Of a DNA stretch of 64,000 nucleotides, positions 26,642 through 35,835 are shown one piece after another. The notes below the pieces were generated by a model, which made no database searches, was not told the DNA's origin, and saw only the letters and a list, made by a program, of their open reading frames with translations. Positions within the stretch are counted from its first letter, which is position 1. Every line of letters starts with the position of its first letter. Made by a program: the position numbers and the translations under genes. This DNA comes from Novosphingobium olei (GTDB taxonomy: Bacteria > Pseudomonadota > Alphaproteobacteria > Sphingomonadales > Sphingomonadaceae), in the NCBI RefSeq assembly GCF_012927405.1, contig NZ_JABBGM010000001.1, positions 688,001 through 752,000 of the forward strand. Reading direction: 5' to 3'.

Positions 26642-27352
26642 ATGTCCACCGCCACGCTCGAAGCGGCGCCTGCTGCCGCGGCCACGCAGATGTCCGTTTC
26701 CGATGCGGTCCTTTCGCGCCGTTCGATCCGGGCTTTCAAGGATACGCCGGTGCCGCTCGAGGTGCTGCGCCGGATCATGGACAAGGCGCGCTGGGCGCCG
26801 TCGGGCTGCAATTTCCAGCCGTGGGAAGCGACGATCCTGACCGGCGAGCCGCTGAAGGCGCTGCAGGGCAAGATCCTGCAGAGCCCGCCGCAGGACCCGA
26901 TCGAATACAGCTTTTCCGATCCCGAAGTGATCCCCGAATGCAAGGCCCGTTTGCAGGCCGTCGGCGCGGCAATGTACACGGCGATGAACATCGGCCGCGG
27001 CGACAAGGACGCCCGGCTGGAGTTCATGCAGAAGAATGCCACCTCGTTCGGCGCGCCGGCGCTGCTGGTGTGCTACATGGATCGCCGCAACAGCGCGCCG
27101 CAGTGGTCGGACACCGGCATGTGGCTGCAGACGATCATGCTGCTGGCCCGCGAGGAAGGGCTCGACACCTGCCCGCAGGAGTTCCTGTCGCTCTATGCCC
27201 GGCTCATCAAGGAGCACATCGGCGTATCGGACGAGAGCCACATCCTGTTCTGCGGCATCGCCATCGGCTATCGCGAAGAGGACGAGGCGGTGAACAATTT
27301 CCCCCGCGAGCGCGAGCCGGTCGACGGCAACGTCCGCTTCCTGGGCTTCTGA
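26642..27352 (+). CDS. Nitroreductase family protein 1
   Basis: A 236-residue flavoprotein. It opens with VLSRRSIRAFKDTPVPLEVLRRIMDKARWAPSGCNFQPWE, the FMN-binding signature of the nitroreductase superfamily, and ends IGYREEDEAVNNFPREREPV. Members use FMN and NAD(P)H to reduce nitro groups, quinones or enones. GGGGGAGAG lies ahead of the ATG. A paralogue follows after 23 bases, so the two probably form an operon. Natural substrate unknown. Confidence 0.92.
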   Translation: MSTATLEAAPAAAATQMSVSDAVLSRRSIRAFKDTPVPLEVLRRIMDKARWAPSGCNFQPWEATILTGEPLKALQGKILQSPPQDPIEYSFSDPEVIPECKARLQAVGAAMYTAMNIGRGDKDARLEFMQKNATSFGAPALLVCYMDRRNSAPQWSDTGMWLQTIMLLAREEGLDTCPQEFLSLYARLIKEHIGVSDESHILFCGIAIGYREEDEAVNNFPREREPVDGNVRFLGF

Positions 27353-27375
27353 CCTTCAATCACCGGAACAACACC

Positions 27376-28047
27376 ATGGACGTTTCCCAAGCTGTCGAGA
27401 CGCGGCGCTCGATCCGCGCCTTCCTGCCCGATGCGATCGATCGCACGGTGATCGAGCGCGTGCTCGAAAAGGCGCAGCGTTCGCCGTCGGGCGGCAACAC
27501 CCAGCCGTGGCATGCGGTGGTGATCGCGGGCGAGCCGCTGAAGCGCCTGGTGGCAGAGACGGCCAAGGTGATCCCGGAAGGCACCAAGTCGCACGCGCCC
27601 GAATACAACATCTATCCGCCCGAGCTGGACGGCGCCTATGCCGAGCGCCGGTTTGGCGTGGGCGAAGCGATGTATGCCGCGCTGAACATCCCGCGCGAGG
27701 ACAAGAAGGGCCGCCTGTCGCGCTTCATGGCCAACTTCCGCGCCTTTGACGCGCCGGTCCTGATGCTGGTCCACACGCCGCGCTACATGGGCCCGCCGCA
27801 GTGGTCGGACATCGGCATGTGGTTGCAAACGGTCATGCTGCTGCTGCGCGAGGAGGGGCTCGATTCCTGCGCTCAGGAAGCCTGGGCGATCTACCAGAAG
27901 CAGATCCGCGCCTGCGTCGATATTCCCGAAGACCACGTGTTCTTCTGCGGCCTGTCGATCGGCAAGCGCGACGAAAGCGATCCGATCAACGCCTTCCCGG
28001 TGCCGCGCGCGCCGCTGTCCGAAGCGGTGCGGTTCGAAGGCTTCTGA
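27376..28047 (+). CDS. Nitroreductase family protein 2
   Basis: A 223-residue paralogue of the preceding gene: VETRRSIRAFLPDAIDRTVIERVLEKAQRSPSGGNTQPWH at the start, PPQWSDIGMWLQTVMLLLREEGLDSCAQE in the middle and IGKRDESDPINAFPVPR at the end. The alignment of both proteins is collinear, so they arose by tandem duplication and then diverged. Many enzymes of this family work as dimers, and a heterodimer is possible. The ATG at 27376 gives the family-length protein. Confidence 0.92.
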   Translation: MDVSQAVETRRSIRAFLPDAIDRTVIERVLEKAQRSPSGGNTQPWHAVVIAGEPLKRLVAETAKVIPEGTKSHAPEYNIYPPELDGAYAERRFGVGEAMYAALNIPREDKKGRLSRFMANFRAFDAPVLMLVHTPRYMGPPQWSDIGMWLQTVMLLLREEGLDSCAQEAWAIYQKQIRACVDIPEDHVFFCGLSIGKRDESDPINAFPVPRAPLSEAVRFEGF

Positions 28048-28134
28048 CCTGCAGGCGGCCCCGGCGCCGCCGGTGCGCCGCACCCGCGGACGTCGGTTTC
28101 GTACAATTCGCTTGGACGCCAATGCGCTAGCTCC

Positions 28135-28151
28135 GCCATTGCGCCAATGGC
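28135..28151. promoter_or_regulatory. 7-3-7 inverted repeat upstream of the cyclase gene
   Basis: GCCATTG-CGC-CAATGGC, a perfect palindrome with a three-base spacer, about 90 bases ahead of the cyclase start in a 190-base gap. It could be an operator; no regulator is identified. Confidence 0.35.
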
Positions 28152-28237
28152 GCTTGCGTGGGGCGCGCACGCGTCCATAACCGGCGGCGGGGACGCGTGC
28201 CGGGGAAGCGCGCGTTGGGGAAGGGGGAAAGCCGACG

Positions 28238-30286
28238 ATGCCGGAAAGCCAGGACCAGCCGATCGGCCAGCGCCTTGCCGGTGGCACGCGCCAGCTCGGT
28301 CCGCAGCGCGTGGCGGTCCTGCTGCTGCTGCTGGCGATCGGTGTGCTGGTGGCGCTGGTCAGCTGGCGCCTGCCGCTGCTGCGCGACGCCGAATCCGCGC
28401 TCTACGACTTGCGCGTGGCGACGCTGGCGCGGGCGGTCGATACCGACAAGCGCATCACGCTGGTGGTCTATACCCCCGATACCAACCGCAAGACGGGCAA
28501 GATCTCGCCCGTGGACCGCACGATGATGGCGCAGGCGATCGCCAATATCGACAAGCTGGGCGCAAAGGCGGTGGGCGTCGACGTGCTGCTGGACAGTCCG
28601 CAGGCCGACGATCCCGTGCTCCATGCCGCGCTGGCGCAAGTGAAGGTGCCGGTATTCCTGGCCTTCACCACCAATAAGGCGAGCCCCGAGAACATCACCT
28701 GGGAGCAGGAACAGGACCTGCGCCGCACCATCGCAGCAGTGCGCGGGCCGACCGTACGCCCGGCGTCCATCCTGCTTGACAACGATTACGACAACGTCTC
28801 GCGGCGCTGGCCTGCGCGCAAGCCGGGGATGCCGCTGCTGCTGTCGATGGCGATGACCGAGGCGACCGGCGAGAGCGATTCCCGCTTCACCGGCTATACC
28901 GGACCGATCCGCTTCCGACGCCCCGCTTCGAGCGACCGGCCGGTGTTCGACGAGCTGCCGATCGACTTCGTTGCCGATCCCGAAACGGCCGCCTTCGCGC
29001 AGGAGCAGATCAAGGGCCGCTATGTGCTGATCGGCGCGCACTTTTCCGATTTCGACAAGTTCGACACGCCGTTCACCCGCACCAACACGCGCATCATGGG
29101 CGAAACCCAGACGATCGGCGTTGCCATCCATGCCGCGATGCTGGCGCAAGTGCTCGACCATGCGCGGCCGCGCGATGTGCCGATGGTCGCCAAGCTCGGC
29201 TTTGCGCTGCTGGCCGTGGGGTTGGGCGCGCTGACCGCACTGGCCCGGGCGCGCACATGGCTGCTTTCGCTGTTCGTGGTGGTGCAGCTTGGCGTCGTGC
29301 TGCTGCTGCCATTCGTGATGCAGCGCGCCGGGTTCGACACGTTGAACCTGCCGGCGTTCGGCTGGTTCGTGGGCTGGCTGCTCGGCTACCTGGCGGTCAG
29401 TTCGGCCTTGCGCGCACTCAACGCCGCGCAGCGCGAATTCGCGCAGGGGGCGCTGGGCAAGTACCTGCCCGCCTCGATCGCCAACGAGATCATGCGCAAC
29501 CCCGAACGGTTGCAATTGCATGGCGAGAAGCGCGCGATCTTCTGCCTGTTCTCCGATCTCGAAGGGTTCACCAAGCTGACCCATGCGGTCGAGCCGGAGA
29601 TGATCGCGCGCCTGCTCAACGATTATCTCGACCGGCTTTCGGCGGTGGTGCTGCAGTACGGCGGCACGCTCGACAAGTTCGTGGGCGATGCCGTGGTTGC
29701 GTTCTGGGGCGCTCCGCTCGCCAAGCCCGACGATGGCGAGCGCGCGATCGCCGCCGCCATCGCGATGTACCAGGCGGGCGAGGAGTTCCGCCGCGCCGTG
29801 CCCGAAGGCGTGCCGCCGATCGGCCGCACGCGCGTCGGCGTCCATTACGGCGAGGCGATCGTCGGCAATTTCGGCGGCGAGGGGCGGATCCAGTATACCG
29901 CGCTGGGCGATGCGATGAACACCGCGGCGCGGCTGGAAGGCGCGAACAAGACGCTCGACACCACCGTTCTGGTCAGCCGCGAGGCGCTGGAGCACGTGGG
30001 ACAGGGGAGCGATCGTGCCGGCCAGCCGCGTTTCCGCCCGATGGGCACGGTCACGCTGCGCGGCCGCTCAACCCCGGTCGAGGTGTTCGAGCCGCTGCCG
30101 CCCGGTGATGCGCGCGAAGCTGCGCTGGCCGAGGAGCTGGTCGCGGCTCACCGTAACGGCGATGGCGTGGCGGTGCGCAACGTCACAGAACGAATCGCGC
30201 AAGCCGCTAAGGATGATCGGGCGCTGGCGAATCTTGCCGCCCGCCTTGCACAAGCGCACGAAGGAGAAAGTCATGCCCTGGGTTGA
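28238..30286 (+). CDS. CHASE2-domain adenylate/guanylate cyclase
   Basis: A 682-residue membrane protein. One N-terminal helix (about residues 27-45) leads into an extracytoplasmic CHASE2 sensor, with DKRITLVVYTPDT near its start. About three helices follow (roughly 305-380). A class III cyclase domain covers about 420-600. The metal-binding aspartates are seen in FSDLEGFTKL and FVGDAVVAFWG, and the substrate-side GRTRVGVHYGEAIVGNFG and DAMNTAARLE are intact. It should make cAMP or cGMP in response to a periplasmic signal. Its end overlaps the next gene by 14 bases. Confidence 0.93.
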   Translation: MPESQDQPIGQRLAGGTRQLGPQRVAVLLLLLAIGVLVALVSWRLPLLRDAESALYDLRVATLARAVDTDKRITLVVYTPDTNRKTGKISPVDRTMMAQAIANIDKLGAKAVGVDVLLDSPQADDPVLHAALAQVKVPVFLAFTTNKASPENITWEQEQDLRRTIAAVRGPTVRPASILLDNDYDNVSRRWPARKPGMPLLLSMAMTEATGESDSRFTGYTGPIRFRRPASSDRPVFDELPIDFVADPETAAFAQEQIKGRYVLIGAHFSDFDKFDTPFTRTNTRIMGETQTIGVAIHAAMLAQVLDHARPRDVPMVAKLGFALLAVGLGALTALARARTWLLSLFVVVQLGVVLLLPFVMQRAGFDTLNLPAFGWFVGWLLGYLAVSSALRALNAAQREFAQGALGKYLPASIANEIMRNPERLQLHGEKRAIFCLFSDLEGFTKLTHAVEPEMIARLLNDYLDRLSAVVLQYGGTLDKFVGDAVVAFWGAPLAKPDDGERAIAAAIAMYQAGEEFRRAVPEGVPPIGRTRVGVHYGEAIVGNFGGEGRIQYTALGDAMNTAARLEGANKTLDTTVLVSREALEHVGQGSDRAGQPRFRPMGTVTLRGRSTPVEVFEPLPPGDAREAALAEELVAAHRNGDGVAVRNVTERIAQAAKDDRALANLAARLAQAHEGESHALG

Positions 30287-31025
30287 TGCTGCCAAGCTCC
30301 GCAAGCCCCTTGCCCTCGCAGCCGGCGCGCTCGCGCTCGTGGCGGGCCATGCGGCGATGGCGCAGGCCGTCGTGGTGCGCTCGACCGGACCTTCGGCCGC
30401 GCAGTACCCGATGGGCAAGAAGCTGCCGGCCAGCGGGACGCTGGCGCTCAAGGCGGGCGACCATGTCACCGTGATCGACAAGTCGGGCACCCGCGTGCTC
30501 AACGGCCCTGGCGCGTTTCCGGTGACTGCCGCGGTCAGCCGCGATCAGGCTGGCGCGCTGGCCGTGGCGCAGATGGCGACGGTTCCGGGCGGCGCCCGCG
30601 TGCGCACCGGGGCGGTACGCGGCGCGCCCGTTCCTGCCGCCGAGCCGGCGAGCGGGCCGGATTCGATCTGGTACCTGGACGTGACCAAGGGCGGCACCTT
30701 CTGCGTCGCCGATCCGCGCCAGGTGGTGCTCTGGCGCCCCGATGCAGTCGAAACCGGCATGGGCAAGCTGACCGGCGCCGATGGCACCAGCGCCGATGTC
30801 ACGTGGAATGCGGGCAATCCGCTCAAGCTGTGGCCGAGCGACACGCTGCCGATCATCGACGGGCAGTCCTATGGCTTCCGCAACCCCGTCGGCCGCACCG
30901 TGGCGATCAAGATCAAGCTGCTGGCGCAAGTGCCGACCGACGGGCTCGGCATGGCGAGCCTGCTCGCCGACAGCGGCTGCACCGCGCAGCTTGACGTCAT
31001 GGCCAACAGCGCCGTCGGCGGCTGA
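30273..31025 (+). CDS. Exported protein, FecR-like N-terminal half
   Basis: A 250-residue protein with a signal peptide ending HAAMAQA (about residue 31). The region VVVRSTGPSAAQYPMGKKLPASGTLALKAGDHVTVIDKSGTRVLNGPGAFPV looks like a FecR-type beta domain. The second half, containing GTFCVADPRQVVLWRP and ending in TAQLDVMANSAVGG, is unrecognised. AAGGAGAAAG precedes the ATG inside the end of the cyclase gene, so the two are translationally coupled. It is probably a periplasmic partner of the CHASE2 sensor; that is inferred from position. Confidence 0.75.
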   Translation: MPWVDAAKLRKPLALAAGALALVAGHAAMAQAVVVRSTGPSAAQYPMGKKLPASGTLALKAGDHVTVIDKSGTRVLNGPGAFPVTAAVSRDQAGALAVAQMATVPGGARVRTGAVRGAPVPAAEPASGPDSIWYLDVTKGGTFCVADPRQVVLWRPDAVETGMGKLTGADGTSADVTWNAGNPLKLWPSDTLPIIDGQSYGFRNPVGRTVAIKIKLLAQVPTDGLGMASLLADSGCTAQLDVMANSAVGG

Positions 31026-31073
31026 ACCGCCGCGCTTGACCGAAAGCGCCCGGAGCGGGCAAGGCGCTTGGCC

Positions 31074-32540
31074 ATGGAAAACGCTGCCCGCCCGCTGACG
31101 CTGTTCAACAGCCTGACCCGCGCCCTTGAACCCTTCGTGCCGGTGCACGAGGGGGAGGCGCGCGTCTATTCGTGCGGGCCGACGGTCTACAACTATCCCC
31201 ACATCGGCAACATGCGCGCCTATGTCTTTGCCGACGTGCTGGGGCGAACGCTGAGCTTCAAGGGCTACAAGCTCACCCACGTCATCAACATCACCGACGT
31301 CGGCCACCTGACCGACGATGCGGACGATGGCGAGGACAAGATGGAGCGGATGGCGGCGGCTCAGAAGCAGTCGATCTGGGACATCGCCGAGCATTACAAG
31401 CAGGCCTACTGGGCCGATGTGCGCGCGCTTAACATTCGCCAGCCGGCGCGCTGGACCATCGCCACCGACTACGTGCCCGCGATGATCGACTTTGCGAAGA
31501 AGATCGCACCGCAGCACTGCTACGAACTGGACAGCGGGCTCTACTTCGACGTTTCGACCGTGGCCGACTATGGCCGGCTGGCGCGCGCGCAGACCGAGGA
31601 AGGGGAGGGGCGCATCGAGGCGGTAGAAGGCAAGCGCAACGCCGCCGACTTCGCGATCTGGCGCAAGACGCCTGCGGGCGAGAGGCGGCAGATGGAATGG
31701 GACAGCCCCTGGGGTCGCGGCGCGCCGGGCTGGCATCTCGAATGCTCGGTCATGTCGGGCGAAGTTCTCGGCTTCCCCTTCGATATCCACACCGGCGGCA
31801 TCGACCACCGCGAAATCCACCACCCCAACGAGATCGCGCAGAACCAGGCGTTCTGCTGCACCAACGGGCTTTCGGTGCCGAGCAACAGCGGCGCGAAAGT
31901 GTGGATGCACAACAACTTCCTGGTCGAACGCAGCGGCAAGATGAGCAAGTCGTCGGGAGAATTCCTGCGGCTGCAACTGCTGATCGACAAGGGCTACCAC
32001 CCGCTCGCCTACCGAATGCTGTGCCTGCAGGCGCACTATCGCAGCGAGCTGGAATTCAGCTGGGATGGGCTGGGCGCCGCGCTGACCCGGCTCAAGCGGC
32101 TGGTGCTGGCCGTGGCGCAACTGAAGGATCGGGCAGGTGATGCCGCCCAAACCGCGCCGGGGCCGAAGTTCGCGCCCCTGCTCGACAAGTTCGACGCCGC
32201 GATTTCAGACGATCTCAATACGTCGGTGGCGCTGACCGTGCTCGACGAGATCGTCGCGGTGAAGAAGGTCGATCCGGCAGAAAAGCTCGCGGCGATCGCG
32301 GCGGTCGATGCGGTGCTCGGGCTGGACCTGCTCGATCTCGATCGCGCTGCGCTGCGCCTGCGCCCCAAGGGTGTCGAGATCGACGAAGCCGAGATCGATG
32401 CGGTGCTTGCGGAACGCAAGGCGGCGCGCACCGAAAAGGATTTCGCCCGCTCCGATGCGCTGCGCGATGAACTTGCCGCCAAGGGCGTCGAGGTGATGGA
32501 CGGCGATCCGCTCGGCTGGGAATGGAAGCTCGCGTCGTGA
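31074..32540 (+). CDS. cysS: Cysteinyl-tRNA synthetase
   Basis: A 488-residue class I synthetase. The HIGH-type motif is PHIGN at residue 43, preceded by zinc ligand C34 in YSCGPTVYN; another zinc ligand lies in WHLECSVM. The KMSKS loop starts at residue 289. It charges tRNA-Cys. A TTG two codons upstream is in frame, but the ATG at 31074 is used. A stem-loop AAGCGC...GCGCTT (31044-31069) ends only four bases before the ATG and includes the only AAGG that could serve as ribosome site. Confidence 0.97.
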   Translation: MENAARPLTLFNSLTRALEPFVPVHEGEARVYSCGPTVYNYPHIGNMRAYVFADVLGRTLSFKGYKLTHVINITDVGHLTDDADDGEDKMERMAAAQKQSIWDIAEHYKQAYWADVRALNIRQPARWTIATDYVPAMIDFAKKIAPQHCYELDSGLYFDVSTVADYGRLARAQTEEGEGRIEAVEGKRNAADFAIWRKTPAGERRQMEWDSPWGRGAPGWHLECSVMSGEVLGFPFDIHTGGIDHREIHHPNEIAQNQAFCCTNGLSVPSNSGAKVWMHNNFLVERSGKMSKSSGEFLRLQLLIDKGYHPLAYRMLCLQAHYRSELEFSWDGLGAALTRLKRLVLAVAQLKDRAGDAAQTAPGPKFAPLLDKFDAAISDDLNTSVALTVLDEIVAVKKVDPAEKLAAIAAVDAVLGLDLLDLDRAALRLRPKGVEIDEAEIDAVLAERKAARTEKDFARSDALRDELAAKGVEVMDGDPLGWEWKLAS

Positions 32541-32558
32541 AGTGCCGGGCCTGAAGCC

Positions 32559-33035
32559 TTGAGGCTCTGGCGCCTGACCCGAGCAGAGCACGTGGCGCTC
32601 GACGGCAGAGGCGCCGAACTGCACGGTGGGCGCTATACGCCTGCCGGGCTGCCGGTGGTGTCGCTGGCTTCGGAGGCAGGCCTCGCCGTGCTGGTCGCGC
32701 TGCGCTACCTGCCGGCCAGCCGCGCGCAATGGTCCACCGACCATGTGCTCGGCTGGACCGACGTCGACGCACCATGTCTCCGCCTTGCTGCGACGCTGGA
32801 TGAAGGCGATTTGCGGGCGAGTGCGACGCAATGGCTCTCCGAAGGGTGCGGCCTGCTCTTGGCGATCCCCTCGCGCGTCCTGCCAGAGGCTGACGTCGTT
32901 CTGCTCAACCCGCGCCATCCGGACGCCGCACGGGTGGCACCGCTGGATTGCCGCCCGTTCGATTTTGCGCAATGCCTGCACCGACCACCGATGCTCGAAC
33001 GCTTCGGGGATTCCGGGAGAGACGTGACATCATGA
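32559..33035 (+). CDS. RES-domain protein (NAD-degrading toxin family), no antitoxin seen
   Basis: A 158-residue protein starting MRLWRLTRAEH, the usual opening of RES-family proteins, with TTG as start codon. Conserved residues are visible in order: GGRY (R25), SLASEAGLA (S38, E39), a later S-x-W-ST, and the C-terminal LLNPRHPDA motif. Known RES toxins (for example MbcT) degrade NAD and are paired with an Xre/MbcA-type antitoxin encoded just upstream. Here the gene upstream is cysS, 18 bases away, and no antitoxin gene fits. Its stop overlaps the next start (ATGA). Confidence 0.8.
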   Translation: MRLWRLTRAEHVALDGRGAELHGGRYTPAGLPVVSLASEAGLAVLVALRYLPASRAQWSTDHVLGWTDVDAPCLRLAATLDEGDLRASATQWLSEGCGLLLAIPSRVLPEADVVLLNPRHPDAARVAPLDCRPFDFAQCLHRPPMLERFGDSGRDVTS

Positions 33036-33970
33036 CCATCCTCGTCGCCAATGCCATGGTTGCGCCGCTGATTGCGTCGCGCTTGCCCGACTGGGTCGAT
33101 CTGCGGACGTTTCGCCATACCGAGGAACTGTTCGACCTCGCGCCCGAAGCGGAGATCGGCTGGTTCGATCTCGACAAGAAGGCCCCGATGGCCGAGGCGG
33201 TGCGGCGCGCGACGAAGCTGCGCTGGCTGAACTCGATCTATGCCGGGGTCGATGGCATGCCGCTCGATATCATGGCGGAGCGCGGGGTCGTCTATACCAA
33301 CGGCGTCGGCATCAACGCGGTGACCATCGCCGAATACGTGGTGATGGGCATGCTGACCGTGGCCAAGGGCTATCGCGAGGTGGTGCATGCGCAGGATCGG
33401 CATGAGTGGCTGATGGATTCGCCCGGCAAGGTAGAACTTGCCGGCAGCCGCGCCCTGCTGCTGGGCTATGGCGCGATCGGGCAGCGGGTCGACCGCATCC
33501 TTTCGGCGATGGATGTAGAGGTGGTGAAGGTGCGCCGCTCGGGTGGAGAAGGCGCGCTCGGCCCCGACGCATGGCGCGCGCAGCTTGGCACGTTCGATTG
33601 GGTGATCCTTGCCGTGCCCGCAACGGCCGAAACCGACGGCATGATCGGCGCGGCCGAGCTTGCCGCGATGAAGTCCGGCGCGGTGCTGGTCAACGTCGCG
33701 CGCGGCACCGTGGTCGATCAGGAGGCGCTGGTCGAAGCGCTCGAAGCGAGGCGCATCGGCGCGGCGTTCCTCGACGTGACCACGCCCGAGCCGCTGCCCG
33801 CCGATCATCCGCTGTGGGCGTTGCCCAATGCGCACGTCACGATGCACCTTTCGGGCCGGGCGCAGGACAAGATGTTCCAGCGCTCGGCGGCGCGCTTCCT
33901 CGAAAACCTCGAACGCTATCGTCGGGGTGAGCCGCTCGCGCCGCAGGTCGACCTCGCGCTTGGCTACTGA
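33032..33970 (+). CDS. D-2-hydroxyacid dehydrogenase
   Basis: A 312-residue NAD-dependent dehydrogenase with LLGYGAIGQRV at residue 143 (Rossmann glycines), the active-site arginine in VNVARGTVVD, glutamate in TTPEPLPADHPLW and histidine in VTMHLSG. It converts a 2-oxoacid to a D-2-hydroxyacid or the reverse; substrate unknown. The ATG overlaps the RES gene stop, so the two are translationally coupled, an odd partnership. Confidence 0.92.
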   Translation: MTILVANAMVAPLIASRLPDWVDLRTFRHTEELFDLAPEAEIGWFDLDKKAPMAEAVRRATKLRWLNSIYAGVDGMPLDIMAERGVVYTNGVGINAVTIAEYVVMGMLTVAKGYREVVHAQDRHEWLMDSPGKVELAGSRALLLGYGAIGQRVDRILSAMDVEVVKVRRSGGEGALGPDAWRAQLGTFDWVILAVPATAETDGMIGAAELAAMKSGAVLVNVARGTVVDQEALVEALEARRIGAAFLDVTTPEPLPADHPLWALPNAHVTMHLSGRAQDKMFQRSAARFLENLERYRRGEPLAPQVDLALGY

Positions 33971-34149
33971 CTCTTTTCCTGTCGTCGATCGGATGGGGTG
34001 ACGCGGGGGCACGGCTTTGATACGCCTTGCCTCAGGGGGCAGGCCAGGCATGGGCCTTTGAACGACCGGACCGCCCCGTGGGTCGCGACGTTGGGGAGAA
34101 GGAGCGCCGGTGGCCCCGCGCGTTTTCCTGAAGTGCGGGAGCGATCCGA

Positions 34150-35814
34150 ATGGCGGAAAACGGTGCAGGGACCAAGGCGTCCGACCTCTTCGTGCAGTGC
34201 CTGGAAGAAGAGGGCTGCGAATACATCTTCGGCGTTCCGGGCGAGGAGAACCTCGACTTTCTCGATTCGCTTTCGCGCTCCAAGCAGATCAAGCTGATCC
34301 TCACCCGCCATGAACAAGGTGCGGGCTTCATGGCGGCGACGTATGGGCGGCACACCGGCAAGACCGGCGTGTGTATCGCAACGCTGGGGCCGGGGGCGAC
34401 CAACTTCGTCACCGCCGCGGCCTATGCCACGCTCGGCGGCATGCCGATGTTGATGATCACCGGGCAGAAGCCGATCAAGAAGTCCAAGCAGGGCCGCTTC
34501 CAGATCCTCGACGTCGTCTCGATGATGCAGCCGATCACCAAGTTCACCCACCAGATGCAGTCTTCGGACAACATCCCCAGCCGCGTGCGCGAAGCCTATC
34601 GCCTTGCGGAAGAGGAAAAGCCCGGCGCGACCCACATCGAACTGCCCGAGGACATCGCCGACGAGCACACCACCTCGGTGCCGCTGAAGCGCAGCCAGGT
34701 GCGCCGGCCGACCGCCGACGTGAAATCGATCCAGCAGGCCGTCGCCGCATTGGAAAGTGCCAATGCGCCGGTGCTGGTGATCGGCGCGGGCGCGAACCGC
34801 AAGATGACCGGCAAGATGCTGCGCGAATTCGTCGAGAAGTCCGGCATCCCATTCCTCACCACGCAGCTGGGCAAGGGCGTGATCGACGAACGTCACCCGC
34901 GCTTCCTCGGCTGCGCGGCGCTGTCGGCGGGCGATTTCGTGCACCGCGCGGTGGAGGATGCGGACCTGATCATCAACGTCGGCCACGACGTGATCGAAAA
35001 GCCGCCGTTCTTCATGCGCGAAGGGGGAACGCCCGTCATCCACGTGTCGACCAAGACGGCCGAAGTCGATCCGGTCTACTTCCCCAGCATCGAGGTGATC
35101 GGTGATATCGCCAATGCCATCTGGCAGATGAAGGAAGCGATCACGCCGAACCCTGCGTGGAATTTCGACAAGATGCTGTCCTATCGCGCGGCAGAGGTGG
35201 CTCACACCGCGCCACTTGCCGCCGACGCCCGCTTCCCGGTGTTTCCGCCGCATCTGGTGCAATCGGTGCGCGACACGATGCCGGAAGACGGGATCATCTG
35301 CCTCGACAACGGGGTCTACAAGATCTGGTTCGCGCGCGGCTACACCGCCTACCAGCCCAACACCGTGCTGCTCGACAATGCGCTGGCGACGATGGGGGCG
35401 GGGCTGCCCTCGGCGATGATGAGCGCGATGCTCTATCCGGATCGCAAGGTCATGGCGATCTGCGGCGACGGCGGGTTCATGATGAACAGCCAGGAGATGG
35501 AGACCGCAGTGCGTCTGGGGCTCAACCTCACCGTGCTGATCCTCAACGACAGCGCCTATGGCATGATCCGCTGGAAGCAGGCCAACATGGGGTTCGAGGA
35601 CTTCGGCCTGACCTACAACAACCCCGACTTCGTGAAGTATGCCGAAAGCTACGGGGCCAGGGGCTGCCGTGTCGAAAGTGCCGCCCACCTCAAGGAGTTG
35701 CTGGCGCATTGCCGCGATACGCCGGGCGTGCACCTGATCGATTGTCCGGTCGATTATTCGCAGAACGATCAGATCCTGAACAAGGACATCAAGGAACTTT
35801 CGAAGGCGCTGTAG
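34150..35814 (+). CDS. Acetolactate synthase large subunit, catabolic type
   Basis: A 554-residue thiamine-diphosphate enzyme. It has the N-terminal GVPGEENLDFLDSL, the catalytic glutamate E55 in TRHEQGAGFMA, and the ThDP/Mg motif GDGGFMMNSQEM at about 439 ending in LNDSAYGMIRWKQ. It resembles AlsS-type catabolic synthases rather than IlvB, and no small regulatory subunit gene adjoins. It should condense two pyruvates to acetolactate, or act on a related 2-oxoacid. GGGAG precedes the ATG. An aldehyde dehydrogenase gene follows. Confidence 0.9.
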   Translation: MAENGAGTKASDLFVQCLEEEGCEYIFGVPGEENLDFLDSLSRSKQIKLILTRHEQGAGFMAATYGRHTGKTGVCIATLGPGATNFVTAAAYATLGGMPMLMITGQKPIKKSKQGRFQILDVVSMMQPITKFTHQMQSSDNIPSRVREAYRLAEEEKPGATHIELPEDIADEHTTSVPLKRSQVRRPTADVKSIQQAVAALESANAPVLVIGAGANRKMTGKMLREFVEKSGIPFLTTQLGKGVIDERHPRFLGCAALSAGDFVHRAVEDADLIINVGHDVIEKPPFFMREGGTPVIHVSTKTAEVDPVYFPSIEVIGDIANAIWQMKEAITPNPAWNFDKMLSYRAAEVAHTAPLAADARFPVFPPHLVQSVRDTMPEDGIICLDNGVYKIWFARGYTAYQPNTVLLDNALATMGAGLPSAMMSAMLYPDRKVMAICGDGGFMMNSQEMETAVRLGLNLTVLILNDSAYGMIRWKQANMGFEDFGLTYNNPDFVKYAESYGARGCRVESAAHLKELLAHCRDTPGVHLIDCPVDYSQNDQILNKDIKELSKAL

Positions 35815-35835
35815 GGAACGCGGCGGGAACAATGT

